DNA of 64,000 bases from Artemisia argyi (taxonomy: Eukaryota > Streptophyta > Magnoliopsida > Asterales > Asteraceae). Shown in pieces: positions 10,921-22,818 of this stretch (position 1 is its first letter; every line of letters begins with the position of its first letter). Location of the stretch: positions 99,910,871-99,974,870 of the forward strand of contig CM060695.1 in assembly GCA_030686995.1 (NCBI GenBank), given 5' to 3'. Position numbers and translations under genes: made by a program. The notes under the pieces are model-generated. The model was not told the origin of the DNA. It saw only the letters and a list, made by a program, of their open reading frames with translations, and ran no database searches.

Positions 10921-12340
10921 TGATGCGTAGGGATTGCACCAGGCTTTACCTCTCGAGGGATCTCGAGAAGCTTACAACCCCCACCAGGCAGTGTACCTGA
11001 TCGATGTAGTATAGTATAATGACAAGTACCGGGGGATTGATCGTTCAGCTAGGAATATTGTCGCTAGGATTAGAAAACCTAAAGACTAGGTCTAGAGATG
11101 AGGGATGATTCTTTTTTGTATTTTTATATTTTTAGGAAAGCAAGTAAAAATCTCGGTTTTGAAGGAGTTGGGCGGAATTAGTTGCTAATCAACTAACCCA
11201 ATACTAAGATGCAATCAAAATAAAATACTAGAAATGAAAATAAACTAAATTAAACTAAAGTTGTGAGCAATATGTGGGAGAAATGTGTTTACTTAGATTT
11301 CACTACTCCCTAGATATCTTTTACACGTTAATTACTTGTTATAGTTGCGTGGATGACGGATTGTATTCCTTAATACCATTCATGGGGTGGCGTACTTACT
11401 TCCCCAATCCTATGAGCGCCTACTTCACTCCTATGTCGAGCCGGCTAAGAAGCTCCTAACATGGGATCATTAGAATTTACTCATGAATTAAATACAACCA
11501 ATAAAACCTAGTACACATCGGTTCATGTTTCCTAAGACGTTCAAGCATGTTACACAATGGAGATCTGCCAGTTTTCTTAAGCCTAACATTGAAATCATTC
11601 ATCCAATACAACCATAAACAAGTAATCAACACATAATTAACATCTAGGTTTCATTAGATCTAAGCAAACACAAGATAGATCTAGCCTAGCATGTTGAAAT
11701 CAAGACAAGTAAAAGATATAGACAACCAACACATAGACATATTGATTGAATTAAGAGAAGACTTATCTCAATAGCACATGAAAGGATTCAAGGGTTGAAA
11801 ACCCTTGAAAGTACTGTAAAATATGAGCTAGGGTTTACAAAGTTCGGCCCTAGTTTCTCCACACAAATTCCTCTTTTATGAATGAAAAATAGAAAACTAT
11901 ATATAGAGTTTAGAAGGTGACGGCGTCAAGAACAAATGTCTGACGCCGTCATCTCGCCGCCAAATAGTTCCTCGGACTGCCTAGATCTGGGTCTGACGCC
12001 GTCATGTATTCTCCTTATGCAGGCCGTCACCAAAAATACTCTTGACGCCCTTGTTGTGACACTGTTAGGTTTGCACTGGGTCGTCACCACTTTTACTCTT
12101 GACGCCGTCATGGTTTTCCTCTTGACGCCGTCAGGTACTGTTCTCAGCATGGAAAATTAAGTCTTTGGCGTTTTCTTCACTTTTATGCTCCAAAAACGTC
12201 CGAATTGCTTCCTTTTCCAGAATTCACTCCCAAAGTACCTAAAATAACAAAAGGAACGATTTAGGGTAATATTTGATCAAATAAATTCAATTCGAGGGCT
12301 TAAATGACCCGCTAAAAGTGGTTCATTTTTCGCCTCATCA
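10921..12340 (-). mobile_element. R1 solo LTR, reverse orientation, TSD agaat
   Basis: It starts TGATGCGTAGGG (the inverse of the LTR 3' end) and ends CGCCTCATCA (the inverse of its 5' end). It is flanked by agaat at 10916-10920 and 12341-12345 and sits inside the forward 5' LTR. No internal sequence is attached on either side. Confidence 0.9.
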
Positions 12341-12709
12341 AGAATACTAGGGCCGAACCTAATAAACCCTAGGTCGTTTGTAACAGTATTTTCAAGGGTT
12401 TTCACCCCTTGAAACCTTTCATGTTCAATTAAGATAAGTCTTCTTTCAATTCATTCAATATGTCTATGTGTTGTTTGAATATATCTTATGCTTGTCATGA
12501 TTATAACATGCTAGGCTAGATCTTTCATGTGTTTGCTTAGATGTAATGAAACCTAGATGTTGATTATAGGTTGATTGCTTGTTTATAGTTGTAATGGATG
12601 AATTATTTCAATGTTAGGCTTAAAAAAACTGGCAGATCTCCATTGTGTAACTTGCTTGAACGTCTTAAGAAACATGAACCGATGTGTACTAGGTTTTTAT
12701 GATTGTATT
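12341..12709 (+). repeat. R1 forward LTR fragment ending at an abnormal junction
   Basis: It begins agaatactaggg and follows the forward LTR until gattgtatta. There it switches, with 1-2 bp of shared sequence, into the inverse of internal sequence found at about 21955 in the forward element. It duplicates material also present at 16798-17170. Confidence 0.85.
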
Positions 12710-13847
12710 ACAAGGATATGACTCGACTTAGCAACCATGTAATCAATTAGATAATTAACTTAGGGTTTAACATATAACATTAACGCACTAAAGATGAGTG
12801 CATACACGGAAGGCTAAGGCGATTTGGGTGTACATTTAAATGGGGTGTAACAAATTCTTCCTTTAAGTAAAATGCTTAAAGTTAGAAACGAAAAGATAGG
12901 CTCGGGGGGGTGTACTAGGGGTTTCGTGTACTAAAAATGAGTACAACGTTAATGGTGTGGGAAAAATTAGTTGATTTAACTAGCCAAGTAATATGACTTA
13001 AATGGTCAAGTAATTGTAATACGGGTTTAACACATGGGTGATCCTAATGCCTCTTATCATGTAGTAAATCCTACTACACGAATGTAGTCTCACTAGCGGT
13101 CTCGGGATGCATCACTAACGCAAGTTCTAGAATCTAAATGCTACCGGTACACTCATAAGCACTAATAGTAAATGCTTTTCCTATCAAATCTAAAGGCGAA
13201 CATCACATATTTGGGTGGAAAATTTTTCTGAATAGTACGGTTTTGTGCTAGTCATACAATCTCCTATCCATGAGACGCTTGCTATGGCTAAAGTTTCACT
13301 CCTAAATGTTGTAAAAAATTTTAAATTTGGCGCTAAAATTGCACTAACAAGTATTTCTCATAGTTTTATTACACATCTACTATCAAACAAACAAACTCAA
13401 GCGAAAGTGTATCTGTAAGGTATCATCATTTTACCCTCCCCTTACACTTGGGATGAACATTGTCCCCAGTGTTCAAGTAAAGAATGTAAAAGTGAAATAA
13501 GTAAAACAAATGAAATCAAATACTCCCTTGATTCGCTCGGTATGGATTATAAGGTGGCCAGGTTAGATCTTCCTCCAAGAAAATGAACAATCAAAGCTTC
13601 CCTTCCAGAATAATAATCATCTTCTTGTCATACATAACCTGTAAATCCTGAGAAACAGACAAGGCAACCTCGCTTAAAATTGGCGGCAATCTACATTTAC
13701 TAATAAATCCTAGAAAACAAAATAAGATATAATGCTTGTGGAATGATGTTTGCAGATTTCCAGGAGATTATAAAACTAATACTTCAACAAAAACCTTAAG
13801 ACTCCGTTAGAAAAACAAAACCGGTAAAATTTCCAGATTTTTACACG

Positions 13848-13881
13848 TGACGCCGTCAAGAGTAAACTCGTGACGCCGTCA
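13848..13881. promoter_or_regulatory. R1 internal palindrome pair (reverse copy)
   Basis: Two perfect TGACGCCGTCA copies at 13848-13858 and 13871-13881, 23 bp apart, as in the LTR (10640/10663 and 10822/10845). They lie 3' of the ORF in the element's orientation. The matching site in the forward element is 20785-20815. Confidence 0.75.
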
Positions 13882-14319
13882 GAAGTGACCTGCAGAAATT
13901 CTTATGTTAAGTTTCTGGAAAATTTCTGGAAAAACTTCGTCCTACTTCCTGGAAAATCCTGCAAAACATCATTATGACTCGATCCAAGCATTTGACCTTA
14001 ACAAATACGAATATACATGTTTACTTAATATTGTGGAGAATCATGATCGGTTTGTTTCTTAAAAACATATTTGGGGTTTCCCCTTACACTTATCTTTTTG
14101 CAAAAATACCTTTGGGTGAAGTTAAGACTAGGCCAAACAACAAAGTAAAGTATTTCCACTATTTTAGTTTGAAACATGATCTACCAACAACAAAAATAAA
14201 GCATGCATACGGAAGCAAATAACAAACAAACAAAATAAAAATCACACAAAGCATAGGTTGCCTCCCAAGAAGCGCTTTTCTTTATTTACGAGTCTTGTAG
14301 CTAGACTCAAGGTTATGGG

Positions 14320-15216
14320 TTACCGTGTGTCGCTTACGCTCACATAACCAAGCGTGAGCCATCTAATGGTCGCCTCATCTTTCTTATAATCATCTCCTAA
14401 CTCTAAACATCCGCGATAGTATCTTTTATTCTTTTCATGAGTATATTTAAGCCATTTTCTCTTATCATTCTCACTTAGCATTTCTATGGGCGGATACCTA
14501 CTACACTTCTCCATGGAAAAATCCTTGAACCTAGGGTGTGCACGGGGCATTTGGTAGACAAAATCTTCATCCCCTTCCGAGAATGTAATTAACCCTTCCA
14601 TAAGTTTTTCATCGAGGTTGGTCAACCTTTTGAAAGGTCTCCCAAACACAACTTGGGTTAACTTACTGTCATTAAATTCTCCTAGATTCTCCATAACCAT
14701 GAACTCAGCAAGATAAGCAAAGCTTCCTACAAAAACATGCAATGATATTGCCCTAGCAATGATATTATCTCCTTTATATTCTAACTCATCTACCATGATT
14801 TTATTATATTCATTACGCGAGATTATGTTCATTGGGAGAGATGAGTTAAGGTAGGCATTAAAACTCCTAAATCCAATCTTACAAGGAAATTGCATATTGA
14901 ATGAGCTATCACTCTTAATGCTTGTTCTAGGGTCGACATACCTAAGAGGGTTCAATTCATCTTCCATCCTATCCTCATTAATCACATCACCATCATCTAG
15001 ATCCTCATCGGAGTCTGAATAGTAAAAAGGACTAGCCCTATGGTCATTATCATGGTCAGACTCCTCTAACTCAAAATTATTGTCAAAGTGGTGGTTAGGC
15101 GAGAGGTTAGGTGGGTTCTCATTTTCCACTAAAGGGATTGGGGCGGGCATTTGGAAAATCCTACGACGAAAAACACGAATAACAGGAATCAAACGATCAA
15201 TGTTATTGTTATCCAT
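14320..15216 (-). CDS. R1 retropepsin-like accessory protein, 298 aa
   Basis: Intact frame, starting MDNNNIDRLIPVIRVFRRR about 140 bp after the PBS. The N-terminal ~95 residues are acidic and low-complexity. From about residue 108 it has the order of a retroviral-type aspartic protease: PCKIGFR, an NSSLPMNIIS stretch where DxGA(S)xNLM is expected, HVFVGSFAYLAEFMVME, then VVFGRPF and an EGLITF strand. The catalytic D-(S/T)-G is absent, so activity is doubtful. The C-terminus has RYYRGCLELGDDYKKDE, shared with the 340-aa ORF at 17901 and with a remnant near 59500. It is the only long ORF of the reverse R1 element. Such proteins are common in Asteraceae repeats (general recollection, not a search). 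Function unknown. Confidence 0.7.
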   Translation of the reverse strand: MDNNNIDRLIPVIRVFRRRIFQMPAPIPLVENENPPNLSPNHHFDNNFELEESDHDNDHRASPFYYSDSDEDLDDGDVINEDRMEDELNPLRYVDPRTSIKSDSSFNMQFPCKIGFRSFNAYLNSSLPMNIISRNEYNKIMVDELEYKGDNIIARAISLHVFVGSFAYLAEFMVMENLGEFNDSKLTQVVFGRPFKRLTNLDEKLMEGLITFSEGDEDFVYQMPRAHPRFKDFSMEKCSRYPPIEMLSENDKRKWLKYTHEKNKRYYRGCLELGDDYKKDEATIRWLTLGYVSVSDTR

Positions 15217-15355
15217 CGAGATAGTTTACGAACAAAGGATACAAAGAAATAAGATAGACTAAGAGAACCTAAAAAAATAAAAATAAAATCTTACTAGAAA
15301 GGAATCTAGCAAGTAGACCTAATAAAAAGAGATTCTAACCTAGACAATAACTATT

Positions 15356-15373
15356 CCCCAGGCTGCGGCGCCA
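15356..15373 (-). other. Primer-binding site of the reverse R1 element
   Basis: On the minus strand TGGCGCCGCAGCCTGGGG, matching the 3' end of a tRNA-Asp-type primer, 6 nt inside the LTR edge. Confidence 0.75.
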
Positions 15374-15379
15374 AAAACT

Positions 15380-16797
15380 TGATGCGTAGGGATTGCACCA
15401 GGCTTTACCTCTCGAGGGATCTCGAGAAGCTTACAACCCCCACCAGGCAGTGTACCTGATCGATGTAGTATAGTATAATGACAAGTACCGGGGGATTGAT
15501 CGTTCAGCTAGGAATAGTGTCGCTAGGATTAGAAAACCTAAAGACTAGGTCTAGAGATGAGGGATGATTCTTTTTTGTATTTTTATATTTTTAGGAAAGC
15601 AAGTAAAAATCTCGGTTTTGAAGGAGTTGAGCGGAATTAGTTGCTAGTCAACTAACCCAATACTAAGATGCAATCAAAATAAAATACTAGAAATGAAAAT
15701 AAACTAAATTAAACTAAAGTTGTGAGCAATATGTGGGAGAAATGTGTTTACTTAGATTTCACTACTTCCTAGATATCTTTTACACGTTAATTACTTGTAA
15801 TAGTTGCATGGATGACGGATTGTATTCCTTAATACCATTCATGGGGTGGCGTACTTACTTCCCCAATCCTATGAGCGCCTACTTCACTCCTATGTCGAGC
15901 CGGCTAAGAAGCTCCTAACATGGGATCATTAGAATTTACTCATGAATTAAATACAACCAATAAAACCTAGTACACATCGATTCATGTTTCCTAAGACGTT
16001 CAAGCATGTTACACAATGGAGATCTGCCAGTTTTCTTAAGCCTAACATTGAAATCATTCATCCAATACAACCATAAACAAGTAATCAACACATAATTAAC
16101 ATCTAGGTTTCATTAGATCTAAGCAAACACAAGATAGATCTAGCCTTGCATGTTGAAATCAAGACAAGTAAAAGATATAGACAACCAACACATAGACATA
16201 TTGATTGAATTAAGAGAAGACTTATCTCAATAGCACATGAAAGGATTCAAGGGTTGAAAACCCTTGAAAGTACTATAAAATATGAGTTAGGGTTTACAAA
16301 GTTCAGCCCTAGTTTCTCCACACAAATTCCTCTTTTATGAATGAAAAATAGAAAACTATATATAGAGTTTAGAAGGTGACGGCGTCAAGAACAAATGTCT
16401 GACGCCGTCATCTCGCCACCAAATAGTTCCTCGGACTGCCTAGATCTGGGTCTGACGCCGTCATGTATTCTCCTTATGCAGGCCGTCACCAAAAATACTC
16501 TTGACGCCCTTGTTGTGACGCCGTCAGGTTTGCACTGGGTCGTCACCACTTTTACTCTTGACGCCGTCATGGTTTTCCTCTTGACGCCGTCAGGTACTGT
16601 TCTCTGCATGGAAAATTAAGTCTTTGGCGTTTTCTTCACTTTTATGCTCCAAAAACGTCCGAATTGCTTCCTTTTCCAGAATTCACTCCCAAAGTACCTA
16701 AAATCACAAAAGAAACGATTTAGGGTAATATTTGATCAAATAAATTCAATTCCGGACTTAATGACCCCCTAAAAGTGGTTCATTTTTCGCCTCATCA
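15380..16797 (-). repeat. R1 reverse LTR paired with the reverse internal region
   Basis: It starts TGATGCGTAGGG and ends CGCCTCATCA. It differs from the 10921-12340 copy at scattered positions (for example one TGACGCCGTCA that is degraded there is intact here at 16517). It is followed by agaat (16798-16802), the same target site as the first reverse LTR. Confidence 0.9.
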
Positions 16798-17740
16798 AGA
16801 ATACTAGGGTCGAACCTAATAAACCCTAGGTCGTTTGTAACAGTATTTTCAAGGGTTTTCACCCATTGAAACCTTTCATGTTCAATTAAGATAAGTCTTC
16901 TTTCAATTCATTCAATATGTCTATGTGTTGTTTGAATATATCTTATGCTTGTCTTGATTATAACATGCTAGGCTAGATCTTTCAGGTGTTTGCTTAGATG
17001 TAATGAAACCTAGATGTTGATTATAGGTTGATTGCTTGTTTATAGTTGTAATGGATGAATGATTTCAATGTTAGGCTTAAGAAAACTGGCAGATCTCCAT
17101 TGTGTAACTTGCTTGAACATCTTAAGAAACATGAACCGATGTGTACTAGGTTTTTATGATTGTATTTAATGCATGAGCGAATTCTAGTGATCCAATGTTA
17201 GGAGCTTCTTAGCCGGCTTGACATAGGAGTGAAGTAGGAGCTTATAGGATTGGGGAAGTAAGTACGACACCCAATGAATGGTATTAAGGAATACAATCCG
17301 TCATCCACGCAACTGTAACAAGTAATTAACCTGTAAAAGATATCTAGGGAGTAGTGAAATCTAAGTAAACACAATTCTCCCATATATTGCTCACACCACT
17401 ACATTAAATTAGTTTATTTTCATTTTTTTTGTTATTTTATTTTAATTGCATCTTAGTAATTGGGTTAGTTGACTAGCAACTAATTCCGCCCACTCTTCCA
17501 ATACCCGAGATTTTATTTGCTTTTCTAAAATATAAAAAAATACAAAAAGAATCATCCCTCACCTCTAGACCTAGTTCTTAGGTTTTCTAATCCTAGCGAC
17601 ACTATTCCTAAGTTGAACGATCAATCCCCCGGTACTTGTCACTATACTATACTAAAACGATCAGGTACACTGCATGGTGGGGGTTGTAAGCTTCTCGAGA
17701 TCCCTCGAGAGGTAAAGCCTGGTGCAATTCCCACGCATCA
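16798..17740 (+). repeat. R1 forward 5' LTR, second part
   Basis: It resumes at agaatactaggg and ends CCCACGCATCA, immediately before the PBS. Together with 10434-10920 it restores a 1425-bp LTR equal in length to the 3' LTR. Confidence 0.88.
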
Positions 17741-17746
17741 AGTTTT

Positions 17747-17764
17747 TGGCGCCGCAGCCCGGGG
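17747..17764 (+). other. Primer-binding site of the forward R1 element
   Basis: TGGCGCCGCAGCCCGGGG, tRNA-Asp type, 6 nt after the LTR. Confidence 0.8.
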
Positions 17765-17900
17765 AATAGTTATTGTCTAGGTTAGGATTTCTTTTTATTA
17801 GGTCTACTTGCTAGATTCCTTTCTAGTAAGATTTTATTTTTATTTTTAGTTTTCTTTAGTCTATCTTTTTCTTCGTGCCTCTGTTAGTAAAATAAATTCA

Positions 17901-18923
17901 TTGACTATTCCGTGGACCATTATGGAAAACGCGAATCCACCCCTTTCCCCTAGAGAAGTGGCTTTGTTACGTGAACAAATTGAGAGTGAGATTAGGGAAC
18001 TTAGGGAGCTTAATAGGTTGATTAAGGTTGAGCTCGACCATGCATTTAGTGACCTAGCGACCGCCTTGTATTCAAATAAGGACCTAGGGGCTAAAGATTT
18101 TGAGGATGTTGTTGAGGAACTTGAAGAAGGGGAGATTGATCCAAAGCTAGATGATTATTTTAATCTATACCCCACTAAGGAGGAGATTGCGTACTATATT
18201 AATCTTATTGATAATCCTCGACCTCCTTTTACTAGAATCGAACCTAAGATAAAGAGAGGTGATCCTAGGAATGCTAAGATACCATGTACGATTGGGTATA
18301 GACATATTGACAATGCTTACATTGATTTTAAATCCCCAATCAACATTATGTCCTCAAGTGTCTATAATGATATAGTGAAAACAAGACTTGGGCCTAGAAG
18401 AGATCCCAAATACCCCGGTGGAGTTTGTAACTTTGTCGGGAGAATTAAAGGTCTACATGTCTTTGTTGGGAATTTTACTTATATAACTGACTTTATGGTT
18501 GTTGAAGATCTTGCTAATGTTATTGATTGTCGCCTATCCAATGTTGTGTTTGGTAAACCGTTTGTTGAAGAGTCCAAGTTAGAATATTATGAGATAGAAG
18601 GGACAATCCGATTTGCGAGTAACACCGATAGGATCACTTATAGGATGCCTAATAGAATGAAAGAATTTCGTTTTGTGCCCCGATTTGACATGGATAACAT
18701 TGGTGCTTTTGAGGACATCAATGAAGAGGATAAGAAAAAGGGCATGGATTATGTATGGGAAAAGAAGAGTCTTTTCTACAAAGATTGCTTGACTCTAGGA
18801 CCAAAGTATAAAGTCGATAAGGAATTTGCCCATAGGATTATAGGAGCGATTGAGAAAAAGGTGGTTGGTCTCTATAAAGAACATTTACAATCAGAGAGTG
18901 AAACCAACGATGAGGTCACGTAG
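17901..18923 (+). CDS. R1 retropepsin-like accessory protein, 340 aa
   Basis: Intact frame. The first ATG gives MTIPWTIMENANPP; the second (MENANPP) may be the true start because it aligns better with the 298-aa paralogue. Residues ~18-55 are a Glu/Arg/Leu-rich predicted coiled coil (REQIESEIRELRELNRLI). From ~127 the protease-like order is PCTIGYR, DFKSPINIMSSSVY (where DLGASINLM is expected), HVFVGNFTYITDFMVVEDL, VVFGKPF and YRMPNRM. The C-terminal signature is FYKDCLTLGPKYKVDK. The catalytic D-T/S-G is not present. The ORF starts ~140 bp after the PBS with no gag or pol downstream. It ends at TAG, exactly where a reverse solo LTR inserted; the pre-insertion sequence (ACGTAGTAACCC) shows the same stop. 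Confidence 0.72.
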   Translation: MTIPWTIMENANPPLSPREVALLREQIESEIRELRELNRLIKVELDHAFSDLATALYSNKDLGAKDFEDVVEELEEGEIDPKLDDYFNLYPTKEEIAYYINLIDNPRPPFTRIEPKIKRGDPRNAKIPCTIGYRHIDNAYIDFKSPINIMSSSVYNDIVKTRLGPRRDPKYPGGVCNFVGRIKGLHVFVGNFTYITDFMVVEDLANVIDCRLSNVVFGKPFVEESKLEYYEIEGTIRFASNTDRITYRMPNRMKEFRFVPRFDMDNIGAFEDINEEDKKKGMDYVWEKKSLFYKDCLTLGPKYKVDKEFAHRIIGAIEKKVVGLYKEHLQSESETNDEVT

Positions 18924-20338
18924 TGATGCGTAGGGATTGCACCAGGCTTTACCTCTCGAGGGATCTCGAGAAGCTTACAACCCCCACCAGGCAGTGTACC
19001 TGATCGATGTAGTATAGTATAATGACAAGTACCGGGGGATTGATCGTTCAGCTAGGAATAGTGTCGCTAGGATTAGAAACCTAAAGACTAGGTCTAGAGA
19101 TGAGGGATGATTCTTTTTGTATTTTTATATTTTTATGAAAACAAGTAAAATTCTCGGGTTTGAAGGAGTTTGGCGGAATTAGTTGCTAGTCAACTAACCC
19201 AATACTAAGATGCAATCAAAATAAAATACTAAAAAATGAAAATAAACTAAATTAAACTAGAGTTGTGAGAAATATGTGGGAGAATTGTGTTTACTTAGAC
19301 TTCACTACTCCCTAGATATCTTTTACACGTCAATTACTTGTTATAGTTGCGTGGATGACGGATTGTATTCCTTAATACCATTCATGGGGTGGCGTACTTA
19401 CTTCCCCAATCCTATGAGCGCCTACTTCACTCCTATGTCGAGCCGGATAAGAAGCTCCTAACATGGGATCACTAGAATTTGCTCATGCATTAAATACAAC
19501 CAATAAAACCTAGTACACATCGGTTCATGTTTCCTAAGACGTTCAAGCATGTTACACAAAGGAGTCTGCCAGTTTTCTTAAGCCTAACATTGAAATCATT
19601 CATCCATAACAACCATAAACAAGTAATCAACATATAATTAACATCTAGGTTTCATTAGATCTAAGCAAACACAAGATAGATCTAGCCTAGCATGTTGAAA
19701 TCAAGACAAGCATAAGATATATTCAAACAACACATAGACATATTGAATGAATTAAGAGAAGAATTATCTTAATTGAACATGAAAGGATTCAAGGGGTGAA
19801 AACCCTTGAAAACACTGTAAAATATGACCTAGGGTTTACAAAGTTCGGCCCTAGTTTTTTCCACAGAGTTCCTCTAATGAATGAAAAATAGAAAACTAGA
19901 TATAGAGTTTGATAGGTGACGGCGTCAAGAACAAATGTCTGACGCCGTCATCTCGCCGCCAAATAGTTTCTCGGACTGCCTAGATCTGGGTCTGACGCCG
20001 TCATGTATACCCCTTGTGCAGGCCGTCACAAAAAATACTCTTGACGCCCTTCTTGTGACGCCTTCAGGTTTGCACTGGGTCGTCATGGTTTTTACTCTTG
20101 ACGCCATTATGATCTTCCTCTTGACGTCGTCAGGTACTGTTCTCAGCATGGAAAATTAAGTCTTTGGCGTTTTCTTCACTTTTATGCTCCAAAAACGTCC
20201 GAATTGCTTCCTTTTCCAGAATTCACTCCCAAAGTATCTAAAATCACAAAAGGAACGATTTAGGGCAATATTTGATCAAATAAATTCAATTCCGGGCTTA
20301 AATGACCCCCTAAAAGTGGTTCATTTTTCGCCTCATCA
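18924..20338 (-). mobile_element. R1 solo LTR, reverse orientation, TSD cgtag
   Basis: TGATGCGTAGGG ... CGCCTCATCA, flanked by cgtag at 18919-18923 and 20339-20343. Inserted directly at the stop codon of the 340-aa ORF. It is more diverged than the other reverse copies (its palindromes include degenerate TGACGTCGTCA). Confidence 0.92.
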
Positions 20339-20784
20339 CGTAGTAACCCATGACTTTGAGTCTAGCTACAAGACTCGTAAATAAAGAAAAGCGCTTCTTG
20401 GGATGCAACCCATGTTTTGTGTGATTTTTATTTTTGTTTGATTGTTATTTGCTTCCGTATGCATGCTTTATTTTTATTGTTGGTAGATCATGTTTCAAAA
20501 CTAAAATGGTGAAGATACTTTACTTTGTTGTTTGGCTTAGTCTTAAGTTCATCCAAAGGTATTTCGCAAAAGATAAGTGTAGGGGAAACCCCAAATATGT
20601 TTTTAAGAAACAAACTCGATCATGATTCTCCACAATATTAAGTGAACATGTATATTCGTATTTGTTAGAGTCAAATGCTTGTATCGAGTCATAATGATGT
20701 TTTGTAGGATTTTCCAGGAAGTAGGACAAAGTTTTTCCAGAAAATTTCCGGAAACTTAACATAAGAATTTCTGCAGGTCACTTC

Positions 20785-20815
20785 TGACGGCGTCAGGAAG
20801 AAATTCCTGACGTGT
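20785..20815. promoter_or_regulatory. R1 internal palindrome site (forward copy)
   Basis: One perfect TGACGGCGTCA (20785-20795) and one decayed copy (cctgacgtg, ~20807). A TATATAGA box follows at 20961-20968, but this TATA is not kept in the reverse copy near 13700, so an internal promoter here is uncertain. Confidence 0.55.
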
Positions 20816-22188
20816 AAAATTCTGGAAATTTTACCAGTTTTGTTTCTCTAACGGAGTCTTAAAGTTTTTGTTGAATCTTTAGTTTTATAATCTCCAGGAA
20901 ATCTGCAAACATCATTCCACAAGCATTATATCTTATTTTCTTTTCTAGGATTTGTTAGCTTATATAGATTGCCGCCGATTTTACGCGAGGTTGCCTTGTT
21001 TGTTTTCTCAGGTTTAACAGGTTATATATGACAAGAAGATGATTTATATTCTGGAAGGGAAGCTTTGATTGTTCATTTTCTTGGAGGAAGATCTAACCTG
21101 GTTACCATATTATCCATACCGAGCGAATCAGGGGAGTATTTGATTTCATTCTTTTACCTGCTTTACTTTTACATTCTTTACTTGAACATTGGGGACAATG
21201 TTCATCCTAAGTGTAAGGGGAGGGTAAAATGATGATACCTTACGGATACACTTTCACTTGAGTTTGTTTGTTTGATGGTAGGTGTGTAATAAAACTATGA
21301 GAAATACTTGTTAGTGTAATTTTAGCGCCAAATTTAAATTTTTTTACAACATTTAGGAGTGAAACTTTAGCCATAGCAAGCGTCTCATGGATAGGAGATT
21401 GTATGACTAGCACAAAACCGTACCATTCAGAAAAATTTTCCACCCAAATATGTGGGGTTCGCCTTTAAATTTGATAGGAAAAGCTTTTACTATTAGTGCT
21501 TATGAGTGTACCGGTAGCATTTAGATTCTAGAACTTGCGTTAGTGATACATCCCGAGACCGCTAGTGAGACTACATTCGTGTAGTAGGATTTACTACATG
21601 ATAAGAGGCATTAGGATCACCCTTGTGTTAAACCCGTATCATAATTACTTGACCATTTAAGTCATATTACTTGGCTAGTTAAGTCAACTAATTTTTCCCA
21701 CACCCTTAGCGTTGTACTCATTTTTAGTACACGAAACCCCTAGTACACCCCTCCGAGCCTATCTTTTTGTTTCTAACTTTAAGCATCTTACTTAAAGGAA
21801 GAATTTGTTACACCCCACTTAAATGTACACCCAAATCGCCTTAGCCTTCCGTGTATGCACTAATCTTTAGTGCATTATTGTTATTTGTTTAAACCCTTAG
21901 TTAATTATCTAATTGATTACATGGTTGCTAAGTCGAGTCATATCCTTGTACATATTGTTTTGGGATGATTGGTACTCATGGGTAAAGTACTAATGTTATG
22001 GAGTAATGGAGAAGAACATCATATTATTACCCCCATATGTACATTAATCTTAAAAGTACTCCAAGTGTTTTGATTATCTTGATTCGAGTCATTAGATTAG
22101 TTTATTGTAAAGTATGTAAAAATTAAAGTGTAAGGGGAATGTTCATTCCCTATGATGTATTATTTTGGATGGTAGGGTAAGAGTGTAT

Positions 22189-22189
<1 letters not shown>

Positions 22190-22230
<41 letters not shown>
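22190..22230. repeat. Poly(A) run in R1 internal region
   Basis: About 41 A, followed by an A-rich purine tract. It gives a spurious poly-Lys frame. Confidence 0.9.
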
Positions 22231-22232
<2 letters not shown>

Positions 22233-22818
22233 GAAAAAATTAAGAAAAAAAAATAATAATAGAAAAAAGAAGAGAAAAAACATACGGACTACCATCCTGT
22301 TTCATTCTATGTTTATTTTATATATTTTTTTTGTTATTTTTCATTTATTAGCTTAAGTCGAGTCTAGTCTTGGCTTAGCAACGCCATATTGTACATGTAA
22401 TTAACCAAGATTGTTAACTCGCCACCAGTAAAGATTGCCTATATTCAACAAAACCGTGTATTTCATATCCCTATACCTAACGTTACAACCCTTTAAAAAG
22501 ACCTCTTTGATAGTTTATCCTAGGTGCTTATGCCATGTGGTGGAGGTTTGATCCTTTCCCAAGCCTATGGTAATCTATTTTGCTATGACAGGTAGTGAGA
22601 GATGTTTTCCATTTCCATATTGTGATATTACTTTATTACACCTGAGAGATGTGAGTATCTAAACACTATTTGTGAGGTGCTAGTGTATGACCTCCGTGCT
22701 TGTCTTTGGTCTTTAGTGGAACGATTATTTGTTGTAATTATTTTATATTAGTGTTAAATGACCCCTAACTTGTATTTTGACTAGAATAAAAGCGCATTTG
22801 CTTGAGGACAAGCAAATC

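Larger units (their letters stand above)
12709..15379 (-). mobile_element. R1 internal region, reverse orientation, 3' truncated
   Basis: It is the inverse counterpart of 17741-21955 and contains the minus-strand ORF 14320-15216. The PBS (inverse) lies at 15356-15373, next to the reverse LTR at 15380. About 0.9 kb next to the expected 3' LTR is missing on the left. Confidence 0.85.

Noticed and set aside
11274..11459. 61-codon frame starting MGEMCLLRFHYS, present in every R1 LTR copy (15733, 17198, 19276, 23718)
   Set aside because: It lies in LTR sequence, changes at the same rate as its surroundings and has no coding signature; recurrence is due to LTR duplication.
11918..12160. 74-codon open frames on both strands, repeated at 16385-16619 and 19925-20159
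   Set aside because: They coincide with the TGACGSCGTCA clusters of R1 LTRs; stop-free reading comes from the repeated word, and copies are conserved only because the LTRs are.
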